A stretch of 64,000 bases of DNA from Guyparkeria halophila (GCF_034479635.1 NZ_CP140153.1:937501-1001500), one strand, 5' to 3'; counted from the first letter of the stretch, positions 8,626 to 18,017 are shown. Notes: a model not told the origin generated them from the sequence alone. A program made the numbers and translations.

Positions 8626-9803
8626 GCGCCGGGGCAGGCCAGGAGGGTTTCGAGCTGCCGACACCCAGTGCGGCCGACCAGGCCAAGAGCCTCGAGCTGA
8701 TCGAGCAACTCGTCGAGGGGATGCATGGCGCGCCCATCCCGTTCGCCGATTACATGGCCACCGTCCTCTATCACCCCACGCTGGGGTATTACGGCAGCGG
8801 TCAGGTCGCCTTCGGTGCGGGGGGCGATTTCATCACCGCCCCGGAGCGCTCGCGGTTCTTCACTGCCGGGCTGGCCTACGAGTGGCGCCAGGCACGGTCG
8901 GCCGATCTGGGTGGCGAGCTGCTCGAGATTGGCGCGGGTTCCGGCCGGCTGGCCATCGATCTGCTCGAACGGCTGGCCGCGGACGACGCGTTGCCCGAGC
9001 GCTACACCATCCTCGAGATCTCCCCGGCCTTGGCTGCCCGTCAGGCGGGAAACCTGCGCGAGTCGCTGCCGCCCGCGGTGGTCGAGCGGGTGCGCTGGAT
9101 CGATGCCTGGTCGCAGCTGGACTGGTCGGGCGGGATCGTGGTCGCCAACGAGGTGCTCGATGCCATGCCAGTCGAGCGCTTTCGCTGGTGGCCGGGCAAG
9201 CCGGAAACGGCCGAGCGCCTGTTGGTGGGGTTCGATGGCCAGCGATTCGTCTGGCAGACGCAGCCGGCCGACGCCCCGCTGCAGGCGGCGGTCGAGGCGA
9301 TCACCGCGCGCATCGAGCGGCCGATCGTCACCCCGCGCGAGACGGTGCTGGCGGAATACAGCCCCGATCTTGCCGACTGGCTGGGCGAGATGCGCGCGGC
9401 GCTCGGCGCCGGTGGCGAGACCTGGGTCTACCTGTTCGACTACGGCAGCCATACCGCCGATATCTACCGCGGTGATCGCAACGAGGGCACGCTCAAGTGC
9501 CACTACCGGCATCTGGCCCATGAAGACCCGTTTGTCTATCCGGGGCTGCAGGACATTACCGCCTGGGTGGATTTCCAGGCGGTCGAGCAGGCCGCGCGCG
9601 CGGCCGGGTTCGCCATCGACGGTGAGCGCAGCCAGGCCCAGTGGCTGCTGGGCACCGACGTCCCTCGGCTCGTCGAGCGGGAACTGCAGGCACACGACTC
9701 GCTGACCGATCAGGCCCGCTTGGCGCAAGAATTCCGCGAGCTGGTGATGCCCACCGAGATGGGTGAACGTTTCCGGGTGATGCGGCTTCGCCTTGGTGGT
9801 TGA
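8622..9803 (+). CDS. MidA/NDUFAF7-type class I SAM-dependent methyltransferase
   Basis: This 393-residue protein belongs to the MidA/NDUFAF7 (former DUF185) family. N-terminal PFADYMATVLYHPTLGYY and FGAGGDFITAPE are hallmark segments, and the SAM site reads LLEIGAGSGRLAIDLL. Later motifs are VVANEVLDAMPVERF and YLFDYG. The mitochondrial relative methylates an arginine of complex I; the bacterial target is unknown. It overlaps folB by 4 bases, a pairing that I cannot explain functionally. Confidence 0.88.
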   Translation: MSAGAGQEGFELPTPSAADQAKSLELIEQLVEGMHGAPIPFADYMATVLYHPTLGYYGSGQVAFGAGGDFITAPERSRFFTAGLAYEWRQARSADLGGELLEIGAGSGRLAIDLLERLAADDALPERYTILEISPALAARQAGNLRESLPPAVVERVRWIDAWSQLDWSGGIVVANEVLDAMPVERFRWWPGKPETAERLLVGFDGQRFVWQTQPADAPLQAAVEAITARIERPIVTPRETVLAEYSPDLADWLGEMRAALGAGGETWVYLFDYGSHTADIYRGDRNEGTLKCHYRHLAHEDPFVYPGLQDITAWVDFQAVEQAARAAGFAIDGERSQAQWLLGTDVPRLVERELQAHDSLTDQARLAQEFRELVMPTEMGERFRVMRLRLGG

Positions 9804-9815
9804 GCAGGGTCTTGA

Positions 9816-10595
9816 TCAGGTGGTCGCGGCCGCCTCGAATCGGCGCACCGCACCCGACTCGCCCTGTTCCAACCAGTCGAGGAGTGCCGGCATGACCGCG
9901 CAGGGCGGCTGGCGATCCTCGCTGAGTTCGCCGGGGAAGCGCGCATGGCGCAGGCGACTGTTGACCGCGCCGGGATCGAAGCCGGTGATCCACACGTTGG
10001 GCGTTTCCGCCGCCCATTGCCGGACCATCCGTTCGATCCCCGCGTGCGCGATGTCGTGGGCGCTGCCGTAGGCCTCGGTACCGCGGTCGGTGAAGAACAG
10101 CACCCGCGGGCGGTCCGATTGCTCCAGCAGCGGCCACGCGCTGCGGGTCAGCGCGAACGGGGCGGTCAGGTTCACGTGCAGGCTCTCCTGGAACTTCATC
10201 AGGTCGGCCTGGGCGAGCGGCGCGAGTTCACCGGCGGTGCCCATGGCATGGACCAGCATATCCAGACGGCCGTAGGCCCGCTCGATCCCATCCACGAGCG
10301 TGGCGTAATCCTCCGGCGCGGCGCCCGAGAAATCCACTGGCTGGATCACGGGGGGTTCGCCGCGGGCCTCGGTAGGCACCTCGGGCAGGACCCGCTGATT
10401 GATGTCGTCGGCAAGCCGATCGAGCTGATCGAGCTTGCGACCCAGCAGGATCACGCTCGCCCCACGGGCGGCCAGCGTCTGGGCAGTGGCGGTGCCCAGC
10501 GCACCGGTCGCGCCATTGATCAGCACGACCTGGCCGGCGAACGAGATATCAGTCGACGCATCGCGGGCCATGTCGGAGGAAGGGGAGTCGGTCAT
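9816..10595 (-). CDS. YciK-like short-chain dehydrogenase fold protein lacking the catalytic Tyr/Lys
   Basis: This 259-residue Rossmann protein has the cofactor loop VLINGATGALGTATAQTL and a segment LLGRKLDQLDRLADDI, as in the YciK branch of the SDR family. Where classical members carry YxxxK, the aligned stretch reads HDIAHAGIERM, so both catalytic residues look replaced by His. NAD(P) may still bind, but classical oxidoreductase chemistry is doubtful. It is convergent with the methyltransferase gene, with 12 bases between them. Confidence 0.75.
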   Translation of the reverse strand: MTDSPSSDMARDASTDISFAGQVVLINGATGALGTATAQTLAARGASVILLGRKLDQLDRLADDINQRVLPEVPTEARGEPPVIQPVDFSGAAPEDYATLVDGIERAYGRLDMLVHAMGTAGELAPLAQADLMKFQESLHVNLTAPFALTRSAWPLLEQSDRPRVLFFTDRGTEAYGSAHDIAHAGIERMVRQWAAETPNVWITGFDPGAVNSRLRHARFPGELSEDRQPPCAVMPALLDWLEQGESGAVRRFEAAATT

Positions 10596-10664
10596 CGGGA
10601 ATTCTCGGGGGTGTGAGCCCGTGGTCCTCGAGTCGGAGGAGCGGGGCCGGGTTACTCGGTTGGG

Positions 10665-11540
10665 TTACCAGGAGGCACGCCAGGCAAGCCACCACTGGCG
10701 CACGGGACTGATTTCAACGCGGCCGCCGGTGAGTTGCGCGGGCGTTTCCTGCATCAGGCGCAGATGCTCGCGGTCGATGGCACGCAGGATGCGGAACAGG
10801 CGTGGCGGTCGGCCGGTCACCGGCCAGGCGTCCAGGCCGGATCGGATCGCCTCGAGTTCGTCGCGGAACAGGTCCTCACGCGCCGTTGGTGCGGGCTCGC
10901 GGTACAGGTCGGCCTCGTCCAGCCCGAAGCGATTGAGGGTGTCCTGTGGCAGGTAGACACGCCCGAGTCGCGCATGGCGGCCCAGTAGCCGCGCCCGGTC
11001 GAGCCGGCCGTGCCAGCGTCCCAGCTGGGCGGCGGCGTCGATCTGCCCGGCGGGCAGGTCGAGCAGCCGCCCGTACAGGGCGAACAGGCTGGCGTAGCGC
11101 GCGTCGAGAAAGGCCTCGAGATCCGTCTCGGCGGCAAAGCCCTCGTACTCGAGCTCGATGCGCGCCGCCCCCAACCGCTCTTCCAGTTGGGCGATCAGTG
11201 GCGAGTCCTCGCGGCGTGCTTCCTCGCCCAGACCGATCGCCTCGAGTCCCGCGGCCAGGGACTGGATCACCGGGTGCTCGGCTCGCCCCTGGGTCATGCC
11301 CAGCAGCGCCTCGCGCCACCAGTCGAGCTTGGCCATGGCCACCTGCGGTTCGCTGACGGTCTCCGGGATCTCGGCCAGCGAGACATCCAGCGCACGCAGG
11401 GCGGTCACCGCCCGCTGCCGGGCGGGCGGCAGCTTGAGGCTGGCCAGCCGGAAGGCACTGCCCACCGGCCGTGCCAGACGTTCGCATTCGGCGGCCGCCA
11501 GCTGGGGCTCGACCGAGGGGCGGGTAGATTCGGCGCTCAT
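10665..11540 (-). CDS. Degenerate squalene/phytoene synthase-like protein
   Basis: The protein has 291 residues from the ATG at 11540; a start 69 bases upstream is possible. The all-helical pattern with LDVSLAEIPETVSEPQVAMAKLDWWREAL, DARYASLFALYGRLL and LGRVYLPQDTLNRFGLDEADLY follows the trans-isoprenyl synthase fold, including the YLPxDxLxxxG segment. The two aspartate-rich metal sites (DxxxD) are not evident. This suggests a non-catalytic relative, perhaps like the NDUFAF6 branch. Substrate and role are unknown. Confidence 0.6.
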   Translation of the reverse strand: MSAESTRPSVEPQLAAAECERLARPVGSAFRLASLKLPPARQRAVTALRALDVSLAEIPETVSEPQVAMAKLDWWREALLGMTQGRAEHPVIQSLAAGLEAIGLGEEARREDSPLIAQLEERLGAARIELEYEGFAAETDLEAFLDARYASLFALYGRLLDLPAGQIDAAAQLGRWHGRLDRARLLGRHARLGRVYLPQDTLNRFGLDEADLYREPAPTAREDLFRDELEAIRSGLDAWPVTGRPPRLFRILRAIDREHLRLMQETPAQLTGGRVEISPVRQWWLAWRASW

Positions 11541-11692
11541 GGGCGGGGATTCTACCAGTTCGGCCGATGGTCGCCGGATGGCCGATCGTGGCGTCGAGTC
11601 AACACTCAAGAATTCCCCGCCGGGACCGATATCCCGGCTAAGGCCGATTGTCTATCCTCTCCGCCGTCATCATGAGCAAGGTATACCGAACG

Positions 11693-12874
11693 ATGAATCA
11701 ACCCAGTCTCCTGCGCCGTCTCAAGTGGTCGTTTGTCGGTATGGGTATCGTGATGGGCGCCATCTTTCCCGTCTTCGCGTCGTTCTTCGTCGAGTTTCGC
11801 GACGGCATGCTGGGCTGGTTCGTGGTCGGCTGTCTGGGCGCGGGACTGACAGTGGGGTTCGTCAACTACGGCCTGGCCCACCTGATCCTGTTGCGCCGCA
11901 TGGGGTCGCTGGCGCGGATTGCCGCCGCCGTGCGCGACGGCAATCTCACCCAGAAATGCACCATCGTCAGCCACGACTCGCTCGGCGAGATCGTGACCAG
12001 CGTCAACGGCATGATCGACCAGCTGCACGCCCAGATGGGCGATCTCAATCGCAGCAGCGATTCGTTGTCGGCGGCCGCCGGTAGCCTCGACGAAAGCGTC
12101 TCCAGCGTGATGACGGCACAGGGGCGGGTTCAGGCGCAGCGTGAGCGCACCCTGGGCGAGGCCCGCGAGGTGGCCGACGGCGGTGGGCGGCTGGTCGGGG
12201 CCATCCTCGAGGCCGGTCACCAGGCCGGTGAAATGCAGTCGCGCGCCGAGCAGACGCGCGGCCAGGTGGGCGAGAGCGTCGCCTCGATCACCCGTTCGCA
12301 GGAACGTGTCGAGGAAACCGCCGCGCTGATCACCTCGCTGGTGGCCGCCCGAGACCGCATTGCCGGCATGACCGCGACCATCGATGCGGTCGCCGAACAG
12401 ACCAACCTGTTGGCACTGAACGCGGCGATCGAGTCGGCCCGTGCCGGCGAGCACGGTCGCGGCTTTGCCGTGGTTGCCGACGAGGTGCGCAAGCTCGCCG
12501 GCCGTAGCGGCGAGGCCGCCCGGGATATCGGTCTGGTGATGGAATCACTGGGGCGCGACGTGACCGCCGCCGATGACAAGATGCAGGAAGCCAGTCGGTA
12601 TTCCGCGGATGCCGAGCGCTCCTTGCGGACCGCTTCCGGCGGGCTGTCCGAAATGCTTGATTCGGTGGCCGATACGGTCAAGCTCACCGAGGAGGCCGCC
12701 GGCCACGGGGAGCGTCACCAGACGGCAATCGAGCAGCTCACCGCGGATCTGAATTCACTGATCGAGGTGGTCGAGCGCAACGCCGAGACCATGCAGTCGG
12801 CGAATGATGCCGTCGATTCGGTCAACCGCGAGGCCGATCGGCTGGCTGGTCAGGTGGCGCGCTTCCGGCTTTGA
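11693..12874 (+). CDS. Methyl-accepting chemotaxis protein without a periplasmic sensor domain
   Basis: Two membrane helices lie near the N-terminus (about residues 10-65) with only a very short loop between them. A HAMP-like segment follows ([22 protein letters not shown]), then a full signalling domain. The conserved hairpin tip reads [19 protein letters not shown], followed by [13 protein letters not shown]. The lack of a ligand-binding domain suggests it senses a membrane or cytoplasmic signal. The ATG at 11693 has AAGG about 11 bases upstream; ATG 11672 is an alternative. Confidence 0.9.
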   Translation: MNQPSLLRRLKWSFVGMGIVMGAIFPVFASFFVEFRDGMLGWFVVGCLGAGLTVGFVNYGLAHLILLRRMGSLARIAAAVRDGNLTQKCTIVSHDSLGEIVTSVNGMIDQLHAQMGDLNRSSDSLSAAAGSLDESVSSVMTAQGRVQAQRERTLGEAREVADGGGRLVGAILEAGHQAGEMQSRAEQTRGQVGESVASITRSQERVEETAALITSLVAARDRIAGMTATIDAVAEQTNLLALNAAIESARAGEHGRGFAVVADEVRKLAGRSGEAARDIGLVMESLGRDVTAADDKMQEASRYSADAERSLRTASGGLSEMLDSVADTVKLTEEAAGHGERHQTAIEQLTADLNSLIEVVERNAETMQSANDAVDSVNREADRLAGQVARFRL

Positions 12875-12892
12875 CCGGCGGGACCGCTGGCG

Positions 12893-13474
12893 TCAACCGC
12901 GGCCGGTAATCACGCGCCAGGCAATCCGGATTGCCGCGGTTGCCTTGGCGATCGGCGAGCGGGCCGTCTCGGTCTGAAACCAGAGCGACGGGTCGACCTG
13001 CCGTTCGCGCAGGATCTGCTCGACCCGCACGATCGTCAGTCGATAGCGCCAGCCGGCCAACCAGGGTTTTCCCAGGGGAGCCGCGCCCTGCAGCACGCCA
13101 CGAATCCGTCCGGCGAAGCGCTCGTTGAAGCGCCGGAAGGCGAAATCGACCCGTTGCTCCTGCCAGTGGGCCTCGGTCACCCCCAGTTGCGCCAGTTCGT
13201 CGGCGGGTAGTCGCATCGCATGACCGGCCTGCCGGTCGGCCGCGGCGTCCAGCCAGCCATCGACCAGCAGCACGGCCGTGATCAGCCCGTCGATGCGGGC
13301 CTGGTCGGTGGAGGACAGGCGATCGAACCAGGGCGGGCGGAAGGCGGCGAGGCGATCGCGGTAGAAGGCGATCAGATCGCCCATGTCCTCGGGGGTCGTG
13401 ACCGGGGTGAGTGGCGCATTGCGCAGACGGGCGTCCACCGACCAGGCGAGCAGGGAGGTGACGCGCGGAATCAT
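12893..13474 (-). CDS. Small hypothetical protein distantly like squalene/phytoene synthases
   Basis: The protein has 193 residues. MRLPADELAQLGVTEAHW resembles the LPxDxLxxxGV stretch of squalene/phytoene synthases, and GWRYRLTIVRVEQILRE resembles their C-terminal helix. The metal-binding aspartate motifs are absent and the length is about two thirds of the family. It overlaps the HAD phosphatase gene by 4 bases and so ends the mtaD-ubiG-phosphatase operon. Function is unknown; the similarity is a reading of sequence pattern, not a proven homology. Confidence 0.55.
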   Translation of the reverse strand: MIPRVTSLLAWSVDARLRNAPLTPVTTPEDMGDLIAFYRDRLAAFRPPWFDRLSSTDQARIDGLITAVLLVDGWLDAAADRQAGHAMRLPADELAQLGVTEAHWQEQRVDFAFRRFNERFAGRIRGVLQGAAPLGKPWLAGWRYRLTIVRVEQILRERQVDPSLWFQTETARSPIAKATAAIRIAWRVITGRG

Positions 13475-14169
13475 TTGGCATCCACCGCGTCGGGATTCGC
13501 CGCGTGGAGATCCGATCCAGGGAGCAGGCCGGCGATCTCCTCGGGGTGATCGATCACCAGCGTGGCGCCCCATGCCTCGATCGGCCGTTCGCCGTCGAGA
13601 TAGCCCCAGCGTCCGGCGATGGTCGGCATGTCGGCGGCGTTGCCGGCGATGATGTCGCGTTCATGATCGCCGATGTACCAGATCGTCGATGGGGGCAGCC
13701 GCAGTTTGCCGGCCGCGAACAGCAGCGGGTCTGGGTGGGGTTTGGCCCGTTCGAGTTCGTCGCCGCAGACCACGACCGCCGGCTCGAGCTTCAGCGCCTC
13801 GAGCAGCCGATGGGTCAGCCCGCCCGGCTTGTTGGTCACCACGCCCCAGGGCATGGCGCGTTGCTCGAGCGAGTCGACCAGCGCTTCCAGGCCCGGGAAC
13901 AGGCAGGTGTGCACGGCCAGGTCCGCCGCGTAGAGGGCCAGGAACCGATCACGCAGCTGGTCGTAGGTGTCGTGATCCGGGCCGATGCCCAACCCGATCC
14001 CCAGCAGACCGCGCGCCCCGTTGGAGACGTTGGGCCGGATCTCGGCGAACGGCATGGGCGCGAGTCCGTGCTCGGCGCGCAACTGGTTGAGCGCGGCGGC
14101 CATGTCGGGTGCCGTGTCGAGCAGGGTGCCGTCGAGGTCGAACAGGATCGCTTGCGGGGCGGGCAGCAT
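13471..14169 (-). CDS. HAD phosphatase (Gph phosphoglycolate phosphatase or MupP-like MurNAc-6-P phosphatase)
   Basis: The protein has 232 residues. HAD motif I is FDLDGTLLDTAPD, motif II VVTNKPGG, the lysine motif region ERAKPHPDPLLFAAGKL, and motif IV YIGDHERDI. It follows ubiG with the stop and start codons sharing one base. The ubiG-HAD arrangement is that of Pseudomonas mupP, which encodes a MurNAc-6-phosphate phosphatase for cell-wall recycling. A carboxysome autotroph also needs phosphoglycolate phosphatase for Rubisco oxygenation. Both remain possible, so I give no symbol. Confidence 0.85.
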   Translation of the reverse strand: MLPAPQAILFDLDGTLLDTAPDMAAALNQLRAEHGLAPMPFAEIRPNVSNGARGLLGIGLGIGPDHDTYDQLRDRFLALYAADLAVHTCLFPGLEALVDSLEQRAMPWGVVTNKPGGLTHRLLEALKLEPAVVVCGDELERAKPHPDPLLFAAGKLRLPPSTIWYIGDHERDIIAGNAADMPTIAGRWGYLDGERPIEAWGATLVIDHPEEIAGLLPGSDLHAANPDAVDAK

Positions 14170-14897
14170 CAGGAGTCCTTCTGGAAGGCCATCAGGTAAT
14201 TGACGTCGAGATCGCGGTCGTGGAGCGAGAACTCGCGGGTCAGCGGGTTGTAGACGATCCCGGTCGAGGCGATCGGCTTGAGCCCGGCAGCGCGCCCCAT
14301 CCGCGCCAGTTCGCCTGGACGGATGAACTGACGGTGGTCGTGCGTGCCGCGCGGCACCATGTTGAGCAGGTATTCCGCGGCGACGATGCCCAGCAGCCAC
14401 GACTTGGCGTTGCGGTTGAGCGTCGACAGAAACACGTGGCCACCGGGGCGGACGGCCTCGGCGAGCGATTCGATGATGCGCGCGGGTTGCTCGACGTGCT
14501 CGAGCATCTCCATGCAGGTGACCACGTCGTATTCGCCGGCATGCTCGGGGGCAAAGCGGGTGACGTCGGCGACGCGGTAGTCGATGTCCAGATACGACGG
14601 GGCGTGGTCGCGGGCCACGGCGATGACGTCCTCAGCCAGGTCCAGCGCGGTCACCGTCGCCCCGCTGCGCGCGAGGGCCTCGGCAAGTATCCCTCCACCG
14701 CAGCCGACGTCGAGCACCCGGCTGTCACCGGCATCGCTATGGGTCTCGACGAAGGCCATGCGCAGCGGGTTGATCGCGTGCAGCGAGGCGAAGGGCCCAT
14801 CGTGATCCCACCACTGCTCGGCCAGCCGGTTGAAGTGGGCCAGCTCGTCGGGCGAGGCGCTCGAAGGGGTGTCAGCGCGGTCGATGGTCGAGGTCAT
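14169..14897 (-). CDS. ubiG: Ubiquinone biosynthesis O-methyltransferase
   Basis: UbiG carries out both O-methylations in ubiquinone synthesis at the membrane surface. The protein has 242 residues from the ATG at 14897. Motifs are HFNRLAEQWWDHDGPFASLH, the SAM site VLDVGCGGGILAEALA, and CMEMLEHVEQPARII. The membrane-contact stretch NRNAKSWLLGIVAAEYLLNMVPRGTHD is well conserved. It lies between mtaD and the HAD phosphatase in one leftward operon. Confidence 0.96.
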   Translation of the reverse strand: MTSTIDRADTPSSASPDELAHFNRLAEQWWDHDGPFASLHAINPLRMAFVETHSDAGDSRVLDVGCGGGILAEALARSGATVTALDLAEDVIAVARDHAPSYLDIDYRVADVTRFAPEHAGEYDVVTCMEMLEHVEQPARIIESLAEAVRPGGHVFLSTLNRNAKSWLLGIVAAEYLLNMVPRGTHDHRQFIRPGELARMGRAAGLKPIASTGIVYNPLTREFSLHDRDLDVNYLMAFQKDS

Positions 14898-14926
14898 AGC
14901 GGGGTCCGCCAATGGGTAACGTTGCG

Positions 14927-16273
14927 TCAGCCGGCGGGCTTGGCCCATCGGATCGGTTCGCGCCAGGTATTGGCTTGGTCGATGATCGCCCGGGAGTCGA
15001 GCTGGCGCAACCGGCCGCCCCGCAGCAGCGCGTGGCCGTCGACCCAGACGTCGCTGACCTGCCGCCGCGAGGCGCTGTAGACCAGGGTGGATACCGGGTC
15101 GAAGACCGGCTGGGTCTCCGGCTCGTCGAGATTCACCGCCACGAGATCGGCGCGCTTGCCCGGCTCGATCGAGCCGATGCGCTCATCCAGACCGAAGGCG
15201 CGTGCCCCGCCCAGCGTGGCCATGTGCAGGGCCTGGTGGGCGCTGACCGCCGCGGCGTCATTGGCGATGGGTTTCGCGATCAGTGCGGCGGTGCGCATCT
15301 CGTCGAACATGTCGAGATCGTTGTTGCTGGCCGCCCCGTCGGTGCCCAGCCCGACATTCACGCCGGCCTCGAGCAGTTTCGCCACCGGGCAGAATCCGGA
15401 GGCGAGCTTGAGGTTGGACTGCGGCGAATGCAGCACGTGGCTGCCGGTGACCGCGAGCCGGTCGATCTCCGCGTCGGTCAGTTGCGTCATGTGCACGGCG
15501 ATCAGGCGCTCGTTGACGAGCCCCAGCCGGTCGAGGCGCGCCAGCGGCCGTTCGCCGTTCGCCGCGACGGCCGCTTCGACCTCGTGGGCGGTCTCGTGGA
15601 CGTGCATGTGCACCGGCAGGTCGAGCTGGTCGCTCATGGTGCGCACCCGCTCGAGCGCGGCATCGCCGACGGTGTAGGGGGCGTGCGGGGCGAGCGTGAA
15701 CTCGATGCGCGAATGACGGCGCCAGTCGTTGACCAGCTCGACGCCCTTGGCCAGCGCCTCCTCGGCATTCGCCGACCAGCGGTTGGGGGCATCGATTACC
15801 ACGATGCCGAACACCCCGCGCAGGCCCGCGGCCTGCACCGCCTCGATTGCCGCCTCGGGGAAGAAGTACATGTCCGAGAGCGTCGTGGTGCCGCCGCGGA
15901 TCATTTCCAACGCGGCGAGCATCGTGCCGTCGTGGACGAAGTCGTGGCCCAGCATCTGACCCTCGACCGGCCAGATGTGCTCCTCGAGCCAGGTCATCAG
16001 CGGCAGGTCGTCGGCCAGGCCGCGCATAAGGCTCATCGCCGCGTGGGTGTGGCCATTGACCAGTCCGGGGATCAGCGCATGGGTGGGCAGGTCGATCCAT
16101 TCGACCGGATGATCGCTGGCCTGCCGGCGGTGTTGGGCCTGCTCGCGGGTGAGGATCGCCTCGATGCGTCCATCGGCGACCCAGACGGCGTGGTCTTCCA
16201 GCACCTCGTCGCGCGGCGCGACGGGGATCAGCCAGCGGGGGGCGAGGATCTGGGTCGAGTGGTCGGTTGCCAT
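14927..16273 (-). CDS. mtaD: 5-methylthioadenosine/S-adenosylhomocysteine deaminase, TRZ/ATZ family
   Basis: This amidohydrolase has 448 residues. Metal ligands are seen in LVNGHTHAAMSLMRG and further His/Asp motifs in HMHVHETAHEV and GLGTDGAASNNDLDMF. The family deaminates MTA, SAH or related adenosines, feeding purine and methyl recycling. The gene precedes ubiG, an order shared with Pseudomonas, where SAH made by methyltransferases could be the link. The ATG at 16273 opens directly with a normal N-terminus. Confidence 0.9.
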   Translation of the reverse strand: MATDHSTQILAPRWLIPVAPRDEVLEDHAVWVADGRIEAILTREQAQHRRQASDHPVEWIDLPTHALIPGLVNGHTHAAMSLMRGLADDLPLMTWLEEHIWPVEGQMLGHDFVHDGTMLAALEMIRGGTTTLSDMYFFPEAAIEAVQAAGLRGVFGIVVIDAPNRWSANAEEALAKGVELVNDWRRHSRIEFTLAPHAPYTVGDAALERVRTMSDQLDLPVHMHVHETAHEVEAAVAANGERPLARLDRLGLVNERLIAVHMTQLTDAEIDRLAVTGSHVLHSPQSNLKLASGFCPVAKLLEAGVNVGLGTDGAASNNDLDMFDEMRTAALIAKPIANDAAAVSAHQALHMATLGGARAFGLDERIGSIEPGKRADLVAVNLDEPETQPVFDPVSTLVYSASRRQVSDVWVDGHALLRGGRLRQLDSRAIIDQANTWREPIRWAKPAG

Positions 16274-16355
16274 GACGGGAATCTACGTGCCGTTGAGGGT
16301 GAATAAAGGGGTGTTCGGTGGCGTCAAAGCCTAGCATGCGGCGACGTGGCCGCCT

Positions 16356-16386
16356 TTGTCGCAATCGATTCGATTCATGGTATGCT
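16356..16386 (+). promoter_or_regulatory. Candidate promoter upstream of argD (extended -10)
   Basis: TGG-TATGCT at 16378-16386 forms an extended -10, with a weak -35 TTGTCG at 16356-16361 at a long 19-base spacing. It lies in the 565-base gap between mtaD and argD, ahead of the palindrome and repeat A described separately. Confidence 0.4.
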
Positions 16387-16418
16387 CAGCGACTTGCCCC
16401 TCCGAACTTTTGAGTTGA

Positions 16419-16435
16419 TCGATCAGACTGATCGA
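16419..16435. promoter_or_regulatory. Perfect 8+1+8 palindrome upstream of argD, possible operator
   Basis: TCGATCAG-A-CTGATCGA is a perfect palindrome that begins about 33 bases after the candidate -10. It does not match the AT-rich ARG box of ArgR. It could be a repressor site or form a hairpin in the leader; no T-tract follows. Confidence 0.4.
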
Positions 16436-16462
16436 TTCGACCGATCGCATCGTTGTTCGTTG

Positions 16463-16730
16463 GGGAAGCTCTGCACGAATGCCATATCGCTCTGCGCGCC
16501 TTGCGCCGGGCAGATGCAAGGCGACCGTCCGCCGCGGAAGGGTGGTTCCCTTTCCAAGGACGGCAACGCCGCAGATGTCCGGCGCAAGGCGCGCCCTGCG
16601 GGGCTTGGCGAGTCGCCCGTGCCCCGCGTTGCGACGTCTTGACGTGACCACCGGCACGCCGGCGACATCGCGCCTTGATCACGAACGACTCGCCAAGCCA
16701 GAGTGGCATGGCATTCGTGCAGAGCTTCCC
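16463..16730. repeat. MITE-like intergenic element, copy A (268 bp)
   Basis: The ends form an inverted repeat starting GGGAAGCTCTGCACGAATGC on each strand. Inside is the core CAGATGCAAGGCG ... GCAACGCCGCAGATG that is shared with copies B and C. A second internal hairpin (GGCTTGGCGAGTCG and its complement) flanks a loop of about 70 bases. No transposase is encoded. It lies between mtaD and argD, with its right end 108 bases before the argD start. Confidence 0.8.
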
Positions 16731-16838
16731 TGGGGCTCAAAAACGCAATGGATTCAATGCGCTCGTCGTTCCGGGGAGCGCTTTTTTGGTTTTGTGTCGC
16801 CCGGAAATCCCGGGCGAAATCGGTTTTCGAGGAACGCT

Positions 16839-18017
16839 GTGAGCGACTTTCTGCTGCCCACCTACAATCGTCAGCCCGTCCGCTTCGTCCGTGGCGAAGG
16901 CCCGTACCTCTGGGACGAGGCGGGTGTGCAATACCTCGACGCGGTGAGCGGCATCGCGGTGACCGGTCTGGGGCACGCCCACCCGGACATCGCCGAGGCC
17001 CATTGCGACCAGGCCAAAACCCTGATCCACACCTCCAACCTTTACGGCATTCCGTGGCAGGAGCGCCTGGGCGAGCGGCTGGCGGCACTCTCGGGTATGG
17101 AGAAGGTCTTCTTCGGCAACTCCGGCTCGGAGGCAAACGAGGCGGCAATCAAGCTAGCCCGTCTGCATGGTCGTCGCCGCGAGATCGATAGCCCGAAGAT
17201 CGTGGTCATGGAGCACAGCTTTCACGGCCGCACGATGGCCGCGCTGGCTGCCACCGGCAACGCCGCCATTCAGAAGGGCTTCGAGCCGCTCCTGGATGGC
17301 TTCGTGCGCGTTCCCTACGGCGATATCGCCGCCCTCGAGCAGGTGGCGAACGACTCGCAAATTGTCGCCGTGCTGCTTGAACCGGTGCAGGGCGAGGGCG
17401 GTGTCCGCCCGGCACCCACCGGCTATCTGGCCGCGGTGCGCGCCCTGTGCGACCAGCAAGACTGGCTGATGATGGTCGACGAGGTGCAGACCGGCGTCGC
17501 ACGCACCGGTCGCTGGTTCGGCTTCCAGCACGAGGCCGAGGTGCTGCCCGACGTGATGAGTCTGGCCAAGGGGCTGGGCAACGGCGTGCCGATTGGCGCC
17601 TGCCTTACCGCCGGTCGCGCCACCGACCTGTTCGGACCGGGCAGTCACGGTTCGACATTCGGTGGCAACCCGCTGGTCTGCCGCGCGGCGGCGACCGTGC
17701 TCGAGGTGATCGAGCGCGACGGCCTGGTCATGCGGGCCGAGAAGCTGGGCCAGTCCATCGCTGATCGGATCCGCGACGGGCTGGCCGGTCTCGATGGCTT
17801 TCGCGAGGTGCGCGGTCGCGGCTTGATGATCGGCATCGAACTCGACCGTCCGGCGGGAGAACTGGTCGGTCGGGCACTGGAGCAGGGGCTGCTGATCAAT
17901 GTCACCGCCGGCTCGGTGGTGCGTCTGCTGCCGCCGCTGATCCTGAGTGAATCGCAGGCCGACCTGATCGCCGATCGGGTGATCGGCGTCATCCGCGACT
18001 GGTACGCGGCCAACTGA
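16839..18017 (+). CDS. argD: Acetylornithine aminotransferase
   Basis: This PLP-dependent class III aminotransferase (392 residues) converts N-acetylglutamate semialdehyde to N-acetylornithine. Motifs are [35 protein letters not shown] and [14 protein letters not shown], with the PLP lysine in [14 protein letters not shown]. The GTG at 16839 has GAGGA just upstream and gives a normal N-terminus ([20 protein letters not shown]). Longer in-frame starts reach back into repeat A and are not credible. argF follows after 65 bases that contain a GC hairpin. Confidence 0.95.
   Translation: MSDFLLPTYNRQPVRFVRGEGPYLWDEAGVQYLDAVSGIAVTGLGHAHPDIAEAHCDQAKTLIHTSNLYGIPWQERLGERLAALSGMEKVFFGNSGSEANEAAIKLARLHGRRREIDSPKIVVMEHSFHGRTMAALAATGNAAIQKGFEPLLDGFVRVPYGDIAALEQVANDSQIVAVLLEPVQGEGGVRPAPTGYLAAVRALCDQQDWLMMVDEVQTGVARTGRWFGFQHEAEVLPDVMSLAKGLGNGVPIGACLTAGRATDLFGPGSHGSTFGGNPLVCRAAATVLEVIERDGLVMRAEKLGQSIADRIRDGLAGLDGFREVRGRGLMIGIELDRPAGELVGRALEQGLLINVTAGSVVRLLPPLILSESQADLIADRVIGVIRDWYAAN

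Noticed and set aside
16479-16838. N-terminal extension of argD into repeat A
   Set aside because: The extra 120 residues are encoded by the repeat element and have no similarity to aminotransferases; the GTG at 16839 has a ribosome site and gives family length.
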